Below the pieces are notes generated by a model. It ran no database searches and was not told where the DNA came from. It saw nothing but the letters and a program-made list of their open reading frames with translations. 7,677 bases of DNA from CAIOZW01 sp049317725 (lineage in GTDB: Bacteria > Acidobacteriota > Blastocatellia > RBC074). Each line of letters opens with the position of its first letter. Positions within the stretch are counted from its first letter, which is position 1. The stretch lies in assembly GCA_049317725.1 (NCBI GenBank), contig JBMOHS010000183.1, positions 1-7,677 of the forward strand. The letters are read 5' to 3'. The position numbers and the translations under genes are program-made. Below, in pieces: positions 1-7,150 of the stretch.

Positions 1-131
1 CTGAACCTCCACACTGGTTGATGGGTCAGTTTCAACGTGACCTTCATCTCTTTCACCTGGAGATCCACCTCCTGGACGCTCCAGGGAGCACTCAGGCCAA
101 GCAGCTTTTGGTAAAGTTCTTTGTCTTGCAT
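1..131 (-). CDS. ISL3-family transposase, N-terminal part (runs off the window)
   Basis: This minus-strand reading frame opens with ATG at 131-129 and is still open at the window edge, giving 43 codons. The protein begins MQDKELYQKLLGLSAPWSVQ and continues EVDLQVKEMKVTLKL, ending THQPVWRF. That is the usual opening of ISL3-family transposases: a short helix, then a beta-rich segment leading into a CxxC zinc-binding motif that would lie just outside the window. The family's DDE transposase catalyses cut-and-paste-like movement of the element. I see no Shine-Dalgarno site directly upstream, where the sequence reads GATCCTCCGGTC, so translation may be weak. A GGATC/GATCC hairpin at 138-152 sits just in front of the start. 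Whether the rest of the gene is intact cannot be judged here. The family call rests on the N-terminal pattern alone. Confidence 0.82.
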   Translation of the reverse strand, partial: MQDKELYQKLLGLSAPWSVQEVDLQVKEMKVTLKLTHQPVWRF

Positions 132-196
132 GACCGGAGGATCTCATGGATCCCCCATTTTTTCACCCCAACCCACACGAAAGTCTGAAGCCCCCC
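1..196 (-). mobile_element. End of an ISL3-family insertion sequence
   Basis: The element comprises the 5' end of the ISL3 transposase plus about 65 bases of leader. The likely outer tip, read inward on the minus strand from 196, starts GGGGGGCTTCAGACTTTCGT and continues GTGGGTTGGGG. ISL3 elements have inverted repeats of roughly 15-40 bases beginning with G residues, and they make 8-base, usually AT-rich target duplications. The 8 bases just outside, ATTTATAA at 197-204, fit such a duplication. The other end is not in the window, so the exact tip and the duplication are inference. A copy of CCCCCATTT occurs both at the proposed tip (192-200) and inside the leader (152-160), which leaves an alternative tip near 155. 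Confidence 0.6.
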
Positions 197-547
197 ATTT
201 ATAAAGCAGAGTTCGACCGCGACTTCCACAACCAGTGCGTGTTTCAATCTTAACGCCAGTTAAAACCAGAAGACCTACCGGCCCGCCCTTGAATTCAATC
301 GGACGCGACTGCTTGCCGGCGTTAGCCCGAACCCATCGACCTTGCTCTTCCAGCAGAGGGCCACCCTTGGCGGAGAGGACCGGTGGGAGTACGATGAGGA
401 GGTGGGCGCAAGCGATGGGTGATGCAGCCAAAGGAATGACCGATGGAGGAAGGGGCCCCGTGATCTCCTGGCCAAGGCCGTGGCCAAGACCGGGCTGAGC
501 CCCTCTGATCAGCCGGAGGAGTTGGCGTGACGGCCACTCCCGCCCCA
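197..547. other. Gene-poor stretch between the IS end and the small conserved gene
   Basis: No convincing gene is visible on either strand. Open frames here are rich in Arg, Pro, Ser and Gly, lack Shine-Dalgarno sites, and none resembles a protein I recognise. I see no tRNA cloverleaf. The stretch holds an imperfect direct repeat, TGGCCAAGGCC (470-480) and TGGCCAAGACC (481-491), and near its right edge the hairpin listed separately at 518-540. It may be decayed sequence into which the insertion element landed, or simply the 3' flank of the 548-841 gene. Confidence 0.5.
518..540 (-). terminator. Hairpin just after the small gene's stop (weak terminator candidate)
   Basis: GGAGTTGGC (518-526) can pair with GCCACTCC (533-540) around a six-base loop, with one bulged base. 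On the minus strand it begins seven bases after the TGA of the 548-841 gene. No run of T follows on the minus strand, so it is not a classical Rho-independent terminator. It could stabilise a 3' end or assist termination. Confidence 0.3.
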
Positions 548-841
548 TCAACCAGGAATCCAGATCTTCTTCGCGTTGACGATCTCGGCTCCCCCCGGGA
601 GTCGCAGCGGAGTGCGTGACTTCGTGAAGAAGATGAGCCCCTTGTAGGACGTCAGGTACTGGTAGTTGACCGAAAAGACTCCACCTTCGGCGTAGACCAC
701 CAGCGGGTCCTTGCTTTTTTGGAGGATGGCGATGAACCCTTCGGGTTCCAGTTGAACAATCGCCCCTGACGCCTTGATGGCATTGGCAATAGCGGCCTGA
801 TGAGCTGCCGCCGCGCCCGTCATCATTGCTGGATTGGACAA
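548..841 (-). CDS. Small conserved protein of unknown function (97 aa, TTG start)
   Basis: The 97-residue protein starts MSNPAMMTGAAAAHQAAIAN. Its N-terminal third is an Ala-rich helix (residues 4-27). A probably beta-rich part follows, with VVYAEGGVFSVNYQYLTSYK (48-67), GLIFFTKS (68-75), LRLPGGAEIV (79-88) and the ending KKIWIPG. I recall similar small proteins, with the same 'NYQYLTSYKGL' core and 'KKIWIP' end, annotated as hypothetical in several environmental phyla, but I know no function. There is no signal peptide, transmembrane helix or catalytic motif. The start codon is TTG at 841-839, chosen because AAGGAGG lies six bases upstream; the next in-frame ATG, at residue 6, would put that site too far away. 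The gene stands alone after the lipoprotein gene, separated by 109 bases that include a candidate promoter, so it is probably its own transcription unit. Confidence 0.8.
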   Translation of the reverse strand: MSNPAMMTGAAAAHQAAIANAIKASGAIVQLEPEGFIAILQKSKDPLVVYAEGGVFSVNYQYLTSYKGLIFFTKSRTPLRLPGGAEIVNAKKIWIPG

Positions 842-847
842 GATGAA

Positions 848-854
848 CCTCCTT
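848..854 (-). promoter_or_regulatory. Strong ribosome binding site fixing the TTG start at 841
   Basis: The minus strand reads AAGGAGG followed by TTCATC and then TTG. A full-consensus site at six-base spacing supports the non-ATG start over the downstream ATG codons. Confidence 0.8.
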
Positions 855-878
855 CAATCATTCGAATAGTCGGTCCCA

Positions 879-908
879 ACTGTCTCGCTCGGCAAGGGGA
901 ATTGTCAA
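879..908 (-). promoter_or_regulatory. Candidate promoter for the small conserved gene
   Basis: A perfect TTGACA -35 box lies on the minus strand at 908-903. Eighteen bases further along is GACAGT (884-879), which shares three of six positions with TATAAT. This would give a leader of roughly 30 bases. The -35 box is convincing but the -10 is poor, so this is tentative. Confidence 0.3.
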
Positions 909-923
909 GCTCCTTGAGATGTT

Positions 924-932
924 GGGGGGGGG
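924..932. repeat. Run of nine G (nine C on the minus strand)
   Basis: The homopolymer lies between the lipoprotein stop and the candidate -35 box of the small gene, about 16 bases upstream of that box. Tracts like this are prone to replication slippage and to sequencing length errors. Because it is outside any reading frame it cannot cause a frameshift, but its length could alter spacing upstream of the promoter. Confidence 0.7.
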
Positions 933-950
933 CAATTTCCAGATCGTGAC

Positions 951-2240
951 TCAACGCGAATCTGGTGGCAACGCCGGGATGACGAGGCCACGGAGGGGGC
1001 CTTTCGGGTCGAGGCTGGCACGCAGCAAGGCATAGGGCATGACGACCTCGTGAGCCCCTTCGGCATAACTCCCCACCTGATAGGCATCGAAGGTCAGTTG
1101 CAGTCCGTGCGGGGCCATCGTCCAGCGTTGGTAGTTCTCCGGGTTCCAGGCAGTGCCACGAGCGACCCACTCCGGATCAGGAGGCGGGGTAAGGCGCGCG
1201 AGGGCGCGGCGGCAGTAGGCGGGAAGGAGGGTCTCCGGACCCGGGCGTTCCGTTGGACCGGGCGGGCGGAAGAGTTCGGCGAGGGTCAAGGGACGCCCCT
1301 CCGGAATCGACCAGTTGATGGAGACGGAGGTCGTGTTGGGATGAGCGCCGCCGGTGAAGACCATCGTCGTCAGGAGGAGGCTGAGATAGTCGTCAGTGGC
1401 TCCAACAAGGCGATAGCGGATGTCGAGGGTGTAGGGCGGGTAGGTTGGCCCGCGGGTCGGGTCAGCAAGAATCGCCGGGCGATCTTCAGCGGCAGCGCGC
1501 CGGAAATCCTGGAGAACTGGATCGATGGTCTTCTCGATCAGTTGGTGAAAGGCGGTGACCCGGGCAGCGATCTCGGGTGCTGCACCCTCGACCTGGAGGC
1601 GAGGCAGGTGGGTGGTGATGACATAGCCAGCGCTCTCGTTGCGGTCCTCCGTCGTGGCGCTCCCCAAGAGGTACGGGCCAGCCTCGAAGAGGTGCTGCTC
1701 CAGTTCAAAAGGGACCGCACGCCGATCGCGCAGCCGAGTCCACGTTCCCGTCAGACGGAGGAGCCGCGGAGGGCGCCCCCGGTCGAGCCTCGTCCAAGTC
1801 CCGACAAACTCGCCCGTCTTCTCGACGGTTCCGGTCGAGGATCGATAGGCCTCTTCGACGAGCTGGAGCGATCCATCTGACGCCAGACGTCCCGTCAACG
1901 AGATTGACTTCTCGCCGAGGCGGGCGGCACCGGACCGCTCGTAGAAGTAGCTGCCCCGGACGGACTCTCCTTCGACCTCGAGCTCCATCTGGATGCCGTA
2001 CTGACCGTCGATCTTCCCCCGCAGGAGAGACAAGCCCACTGGGGTCGGCGGCAGTTCCGTCGCGAGCGGAGTGGATGAGCGGCTGGCCCCGGCGTCACCG
2101 GTCGGCTTGTCGGAGGGGGCCGCGTTGCGACACCCCGCGAGGAGCAGCAGGCAGAGAGTGATCCCTGCCCGGCTCCAAGGGGAAGCGATTGGGGGAATGG
2201 GGAGCACCGCCCGCTTTAGAGAACCGGGCCAATACGCCAT
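951..2240 (-). CDS. Lipoprotein with C-terminal DUF3298/RsiV-like domain
   Basis: This 429-residue envelope protein has an N-terminal basic and hydrophobic stretch ending in the lipobox LLLLAGC, with Cys37 as the predicted lipidated residue, so it should be exported and membrane-anchored. A Ser/Thr/Pro-rich linker follows (38-68). Residues 70-150 form a beta-rich segment (GKIDGQYGIQMELEVEGESV, then GSYFYERSG, LTGRLASDGSLQLVEE, GEFVGTW), typical of domains that assess an added 'G-x-Y-x-Y' fold. The C-terminal half resembles DUF4163 plus DUF3298, seen in TTMVFTGGAHPNTTSVSINW (291-310), LTLAELF (318-324) and LQLTFDAYQVGSYAEGAHEV (380-399). In Bacillus the same domain pair occurs in the anti-sigma factor RsiV, which senses lysozyme, but this protein has no anti-sigma region. 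The ATG at 2240 is supported by AGGAG eight bases upstream and gives a 25-base overlap with the dehydratase gene, implying co-transcription and perhaps translational coupling. Its exact role is unknown. Confidence 0.85.
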   Translation of the reverse strand: MAYWPGSLKRAVLPIPPIASPWSRAGITLCLLLLAGCRNAAPSDKPTGDAGASRSSTPLATELPPTPVGLSLLRGKIDGQYGIQMELEVEGESVRGSYFYERSGAARLGEKSISLTGRLASDGSLQLVEEAYRSSTGTVEKTGEFVGTWTRLDRGRPPRLLRLTGTWTRLRDRRAVPFELEQHLFEAGPYLLGSATTEDRNESAGYVITTHLPRLQVEGAAPEIAARVTAFHQLIEKTIDPVLQDFRRAAAEDRPAILADPTRGPTYPPYTLDIRYRLVGATDDYLSLLLTTMVFTGGAHPNTTSVSINWSIPEGRPLTLAELFRPPGPTERPGPETLLPAYCRRALARLTPPPDPEWVARGTAWNPENYQRWTMAPHGLQLTFDAYQVGSYAEGAHEVVMPYALLRASLDPKGPLRGLVIPALPPDSR

Positions 2241-3760
2241 GGGACAAACTCCTGGTGGCCGAGCCGTTCACTCTTGGTCTCCTCACCGGAGGCGACGCGA
2301 CGAATCATCTCGTAGATCTCCCGTCCAACCTCTTCGATCGTCGCCTGCCCATCAACGATCCGACCGGCGTTGATGTCGATGTTGTCCTCCATGATCCGGG
2401 CAATGCGGGAGTTGGAAGAGATCTTGATGACGGGAGCGACCGGATTGCCAATCGCCGAGCCGCGACCGGTCGTAAAGCAGAGGACCGTCGCGCCCCCCGC
2501 AGCGAGGCCGGTCAGCGAGATCGGGTCGTAACCGGGCGTGTTCATCAGGACAAATCCGGGTTGGTTGATCCGCTCAGCATAGGCGAAGACGCCCGTCAGG
2601 GCAGTCGTCCCGCCCTTGGCCACCGCCCCGAGCGACTTTTCGCAGATGTTGGTGATGCCGCCCGCCTTGTTTCCCGGCGAGGGGTTGTCGTTCCAGCCGC
2701 CACCGAAGCGGCGCAGGTAGGCTTGGTACCACTCCATGACCTCGATGACTTTGCGGCCTGTCGCCTCGTCGATGGCGCGGCGGGTGAGAAGGTGCTCGGC
2801 GCCCATGCACTCCGGGATCTCGGCGAGGACGGTCGTGCCACCTGCCCGGACGAGGAGGTCACTGGCGTGTCCGAGGGCCGGATTGGCCGAGATTCCCGAG
2901 AAGGCGTCCGAGCCTCCGCAGTTGGTGCCGAGCAGGATCCGGCTCATCGGTTGGGGCGTCCGCTTCATCTCGCGGCAATGGGCGATCAGCTCGTGGACTT
3001 GCGCGACCCCCTGGTCGACGGTGCGGCTCGTTCCTCCGCTCGACTGCATCTCCAACCCGACGATCAACTTGCCCTTGCGGAAATGCTGCTGGCCAAGTTG
3101 GGTCGAACCGATGTAGTTGGAGAGCTGGTTGACTTCGCAGCCAAGGCTGACCATGAGGACCGCCCCAACATTGGGGTGATAGATCATCCCGGCGATGGTC
3201 CGCTCCAACTGCCACGTGTCCTCCCCCTGGGTGTGCCCACAGCCTTCTTGGTGAGGAATGGCGACGACACCGTCGACGCCGTGCGTCTCGCGCCGGACGT
3301 CCCGGCAGCGACGTGCAATCTCCTCGGTGACGTGGCTGGAGCAGTTCGAAGTGGCAATGACCGCGATGTAGTTGCGGGTCCCGACATCCCCGTTCTCACG
3401 GAGGTAGCCGTCGAAGGTCCCCGCCTCCTCCGGTGTCATGTACTGGGTGACGGGGGTCTGGGTGGCAAACTCGTAGTCCTTGCCGTTGAAATCCGGCAGG
3501 ACGTTCTGGGTGTGAACCCATTCGCCGGGAGCGATCTCAGTCGTCGCCTCCCCGATCACTTCGCCATACTTCCGGACACGCTCCCCCGCGTGGATTGGGC
3601 ACAGGGCGACCTTCTGTCCCGGGGTGATCGTCTGCCGGGCGGTGATGCGATGGGGGCCCGCGACGACCTCAGTCCCCTCGGCAATGGGCACACGGGCGAC
3701 GGCGACATTGTCGGCCGGATGGAGCACAATGACCATCTCCGGCTTTGTCTCTTGACTCAT
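2216..3760 (-). CDS. UxaA/GarD-family altronate or galactarate dehydratase (514 aa)
   Basis: This is a cytoplasmic sugar-acid dehydratase of the UxaA/GarD family, which removes water from altronate or galactarate in hexuronate and aldarate breakdown using a divalent metal such as Fe2+. Residues about 9-90 form the SAF domain, including PIAEGTEVVAGPHRITARQT. The catalytic part follows: GYLRENGDVGTRNYIAVIAT (118-137), NCSSHV (139-144), IPHQEGCGH (168-176), SLGCEVNQ (205-212), GTNCGGSDAFSGISANPALG (278-297) and LCFTTGRGSAIGNPVAP (427-443). The length matches complete single-chain members (about 495-525), so it is not a split small/large-subunit type. An ATG at 3778 would add six residues, but ATG 3760 has GGAGAGGA eight bases upstream while 3778 has none, so 3760 is chosen. 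The peptidase gene ends 55 bases upstream and the lipoprotein gene overlaps its end. No uronate isomerase, oxidoreductase or kinase is adjacent, so the substrate is uncertain. Confidence 0.93.
   Translation of the reverse strand: MSQETKPEMVIVLHPADNVAVARVPIAEGTEVVAGPHRITARQTITPGQKVALCPIHAGERVRKYGEVIGEATTEIAPGEWVHTQNVLPDFNGKDYEFATQTPVTQYMTPEEAGTFDGYLRENGDVGTRNYIAVIATSNCSSHVTEEIARRCRDVRRETHGVDGVVAIPHQEGCGHTQGEDTWQLERTIAGMIYHPNVGAVLMVSLGCEVNQLSNYIGSTQLGQQHFRKGKLIVGLEMQSSGGTSRTVDQGVAQVHELIAHCREMKRTPQPMSRILLGTNCGGSDAFSGISANPALGHASDLLVRAGGTTVLAEIPECMGAEHLLTRRAIDEATGRKVIEVMEWYQAYLRRFGGGWNDNPSPGNKAGGITNICEKSLGAVAKGGTTALTGVFAYAERINQPGFVLMNTPGYDPISLTGLAAGGATVLCFTTGRGSAIGNPVAPVIKISSNSRIARIMEDNIDINAGRIVDGQATIEEVGREIYEMIRRVASGEETKSERLGHQEFVPWRIGPVL
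2249..2253 (-). promoter_or_regulatory. Ribosome binding site of the lipoprotein gene, inside the dehydratase gene
   Basis: The minus strand reads AGGAG, then eight bases, then ATG at 2240. This site lies within the final codons of the upstream dehydratase, so it supports the overlapping start rather than a later one. Confidence 0.65.
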
Positions 3761-3768
3761 AGGAATCG

Positions 3769-3776
3769 TCCTCTCC
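3769..3776 (-). promoter_or_regulatory. Ribosome binding site deciding the dehydratase start
   Basis: GGAGAGGA on the minus strand stands eight bases before ATG 3760. It overlaps the alternative ATG at 3778, which itself lacks any upstream Shine-Dalgarno match, so the downstream start is favoured. Confidence 0.7.
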
Positions 3777-3815
3777 ATACAGATCGATACAGGTTCAGAA
3801 GAAGGAGCAGGGGGA

Positions 3816-5252
3816 TCAGCGGGGGCGTGGTGCGGTGATCAGCCGCTCACGCCCGGTCCAGCGCCCCTGACGAAAGACCGCATCCGGCGGGGAGCGTCTC
3901 TCCAGACCGGGCGTCTCCCAGTCGATCGACGCGGCCCGCTGGCTGCGATAGAAAAGGAGGGTCGCCTCGCCGCCGACCCGCAGCCCTCCGGCGGCGGGGG
4001 TTGTCACGTGAAACCCTTCGGCGGAGACCTCCTCGAGTCCGACCAGGCCTTCGAGATCCCCGACGTCCTGAATCGTCGCGCGGGTGCGCTCAAGGTTGAT
4101 CGCCAGGTCTGCCTGGTAGGGGGGGAGGGTCCGGTCTCGCCCGACGGCTCGCTGGATGACAGTGACTCGACGAACCATCAAGGGAACCAGCACGCCGCTG
4201 TTGTTGTAGGGGATCGCATCGTAGATGGCCGGGTCGGCACGATCGACTGCGCCGCTGACGAGTTCCTGCAACGTCCAGGCAAGACCGACAAAGTTGAGCC
4301 GCACCAGCTCCATCTCCGTCTGCCCCGCCCATCCACCGGTCTCGATCAAGACGACGGGGGTTCCCCACTGGCTGATCAGATCGCCAAAGGCGCGCGGGTT
4401 GAAGCTGTCGTCATAGCGGCCAATCTGTCCGGGGATGAAGCGGGAGAGGGCCGTGTGGAGGGTCGAGCAGACCTGCTTGGCGCGAACCCTCCCCGGCGGA
4501 TCGCTGCGAGCTTCGTCGTGGGCCACGGCGAGCAGCGAGATCGTCGCCTGCTTGCCGGTCGTCCCGACCGCGGTGCGCGTGTTCTGGTTGTGCAGGTTGA
4601 AGCCAAGGACCGGTTGCCACTCATCGCGCAGCTTCTTGAGCAGTTGCCCTTCGGGCGTCACCAAGCGGCGCGCGTCGCGATTGATGTCGATCGATTGCAG
4701 ATTCCGCCGTTGAAAGAGTTCGGCGCCATCAGGGTTGAGCATCGGAACTGCCCGGATCGTCATTCGACGGGCCATTTCGGCGATCACCGGGTCGTTACGG
4801 TTCGCTTGCCAGTAGTGAAAGAGATCGATGAGGGCGCTCGTCGCGGTCGGCTCGTCTCCGTGCATCTGCGACCAGAGGAAGATCCGTTCCGGCCCCTCCC
4901 CGAATTCCATCTGGTAGATCTCCCGTCCTGCCACCGAACGGCCGACTTCGACCACCTTGACCCCCTCCGCTTGCAACTGCCGCAGGTAGGCGACCAGGTC
5001 AGCATGGCGAACCTTCGACGGATCGATTCGCGAGAGGTGGGTCGACTCCCAGATCGTGTGGTAGTCCTCTGGGCTCCGTCCCTCTGGGCTTTCCGACGTC
5101 AGTGCCCAGACGAGCACCGGGCCGGCGAGGATCGAGAGGCAGAGCCCAGCGATCGTCAGGATCCGGCGATCGAGAGTCCAGCCATTCTTGCCCTGGCCAT
5201 TCTGGTCCGGGCCATTCTGGTTCGGGCCACTGTTCGGGAGATCGGTCTTCAT
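3816..5252 (-). CDS. M14-family zinc carboxypeptidase, membrane-anchored (478 aa)
   Basis: This is a metallo-carboxypeptidase-like enzyme of family M14, acting on peptides or peptide-like bonds, most likely in the periplasm. After a short Asn/Gly-rich cytoplasmic tail (residues 7-24) there is one hydrophobic helix (30-52, ILTIAGLCLSILAGPVLVWA), read as a signal anchor. The M14 domain spans about 78-330. The zinc ligands are His131 and Glu134 in SQMHGDEPTATSAL, and His221 in FNLHNQ. MLNPDGAELFQRRN (171-184) and DINRDARR (189-196) supply the substrate-carboxylate site, and Glu304 in VVLIETGGW is the likely general base. Residues 335-478 form an extra C-terminal region I cannot assign, possibly a beta-sandwich. 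The ATG at 5252 has no Shine-Dalgarno site close by, but it gives a sensible anchor. The gene is first in a minus-strand cluster, 55 bases before the dehydratase. The substrate cannot be deduced. Confidence 0.9.
   Translation of the reverse strand: MKTDLPNSGPNQNGPDQNGQGKNGWTLDRRILTIAGLCLSILAGPVLVWALTSESPEGRSPEDYHTIWESTHLSRIDPSKVRHADLVAYLRQLQAEGVKVVEVGRSVAGREIYQMEFGEGPERIFLWSQMHGDEPTATSALIDLFHYWQANRNDPVIAEMARRMTIRAVPMLNPDGAELFQRRNLQSIDINRDARRLVTPEGQLLKKLRDEWQPVLGFNLHNQNTRTAVGTTGKQATISLLAVAHDEARSDPPGRVRAKQVCSTLHTALSRFIPGQIGRYDDSFNPRAFGDLISQWGTPVVLIETGGWAGQTEMELVRLNFVGLAWTLQELVSGAVDRADPAIYDAIPYNNSGVLVPLMVRRVTVIQRAVGRDRTLPPYQADLAINLERTRATIQDVGDLEGLVGLEEVSAEGFHVTTPAAGGLRVGGEATLLFYRSQRAASIDWETPGLERRSPPDAVFRQGRWTGRERLITAPRPR
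5181..5237. repeat. 15-base tandem repeat coding for a pentapeptide in the peptidase N-terminus
   Basis: Units are GCCATTCTTGCCCTG (5181-5195), GCCATTCTGGTCCGG (5196-5210) and GCCATTCTGGTTCGG (5211-5225), then a degenerate partial unit (5226-5237). On the coding strand they encode PNQNG, PDQNG and QGKNG (residues 10-24), a flexible cytoplasmic tail in front of the membrane helix. Whole-codon units mean copy number can change without frameshift. Confidence 0.75.
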
Positions 5253-5260
5253 GGTTGGTG

Positions 5261-5266
5261 ATTGTA
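5261..5266 (-). promoter_or_regulatory. Candidate -10 box for the peptidase gene
   Basis: The minus strand reads TACAAT (five of six to TATAAT), ending eight bases before the peptidase ATG at 5252. Transcription would then start within a few bases of the ATG, giving a nearly leaderless mRNA and explaining the missing Shine-Dalgarno site. The matching -35 (TTTCTT at 5289-5284) is poor and overlaps the left arm of the inverted repeat. Confidence 0.3.
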
Positions 5267-5273
5267 CTCAACC

Positions 5274-5315
5274 CTCCACTTGGAAGAAAGGACTTCTCCT
5301 CTCTTCCAAGTGGAG
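5274..5315. repeat. Perfect 14-base inverted repeat in the divergent intergenic region
   Basis: CTCCACTTGGAAGA (5274-5287) is exactly complementary to TCTTCCAAGTGGAG (5302-5315), separated by 14 bases. Further pairing, AACC (5270-5273) with GGTT (5320-5323), is possible after skipping a four- to five-base bulge. It lies between the divergent peptidase and ligase genes. It could be a regulator-binding operator, a transcribed hairpin, or one copy of a dispersed intergenic repeat. No T-run follows on either strand, so it is not an ordinary terminator, and no gene converges on it. Confidence 0.8.
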
Positions 5316-5341
5316 AGGAGGGTTCGAGTCGTGGGCCAGTC

Positions 5342-5370
5342 TTGTCAAATCAGCTCTTCCCATCGACAAT
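5342..5370 (+). promoter_or_regulatory. Candidate promoter of the ligase-cupin unit
   Basis: TTGTCA (5342-5347) and GACAAT (5365-5370) are separated by 17 bases. They match the sigma-70 consensus at five of six and four of six positions. Transcription would start near 5377, leaving a leader of about 80 bases before the ATG at 5456. Confidence 0.4.
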
Positions 5371-5442
5371 GATTTGAGCTCATCCGATGATTGGAGGGCT
5401 CGTTCCACGAAGAGACGCCTTCTTCTGTCAACGCATTCTACG

Positions 5443-5447
5443 AGGAG
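5443..5447 (+). promoter_or_regulatory. Ribosome binding site deciding the ligase start at 5456
   Basis: AGGAG is followed by eight bases and ATG 5456. The in-frame ATG at 5387 lacks such a site and would add 23 residues with no resemblance to the family. Confidence 0.75.
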
Positions 5448-5455
5448 AGTGCCCG

Positions 5456-7117
<1,662 letters not shown>

Positions 7118-7137
7118 AAGAGAGAGCGACCTGCTCC

Positions 7138-7143
7138 AAGGAG
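7138..7143 (+). promoter_or_regulatory. Ribosome binding site of the cupin gene
   Basis: AAGGAG stands seven bases before ATG 7151, within the 33-base gap after the ligase stop. This allows independent initiation on the shared mRNA. Confidence 0.7.
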
Positions 7144-7150
7144 AATCGAT

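Noticed and set aside
241..275. GTTTCAATC followed by an AT-richer stretch, like the end of a type I CRISPR repeat
   Set aside because: Only one copy is present; no second repeat at spacer distance and no cas gene is seen.
235..498. 87-codon plus-strand open frame in the gene-poor stretch
   Set aside because: No Shine-Dalgarno site, no recognisable motif, and composition typical of chance frames in high-GC DNA.
144..857. 237-codon minus-strand open frame
   Set aside because: It overlaps the well-supported small gene in another frame, has skewed Arg/Gly/Pro composition, and has no homology I recognise.
896..940. GGAATTG (898-904) pairing with CAATTTCC (933-940) as a terminator of the lipoprotein operon
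   Set aside because: The stem is short and imperfect, the loop is 28 bases and no T-run follows.
1050..1880. 276-codon plus-strand open frame opposite the lipoprotein gene
   Set aside because: Antisense shadow of a gene with signal peptide, lipobox and ribosome site.
3761..3778. Upstream ATG of the dehydratase (six extra residues)
   Set aside because: The ribosome site GGAGAGGA overlaps this ATG and is properly spaced for 3760 instead.
2189..3838. 549-codon plus-strand open frame opposite the dehydratase
   Set aside because: Long antisense frames are expected from GC-rich third positions; the dehydratase strand has all the family motifs.
4008..5261. 417-codon plus-strand open frame opposite the peptidase
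   Set aside because: Shadow of the M14 gene; the sequence is rich in Asp, Arg and Gly without any motif.
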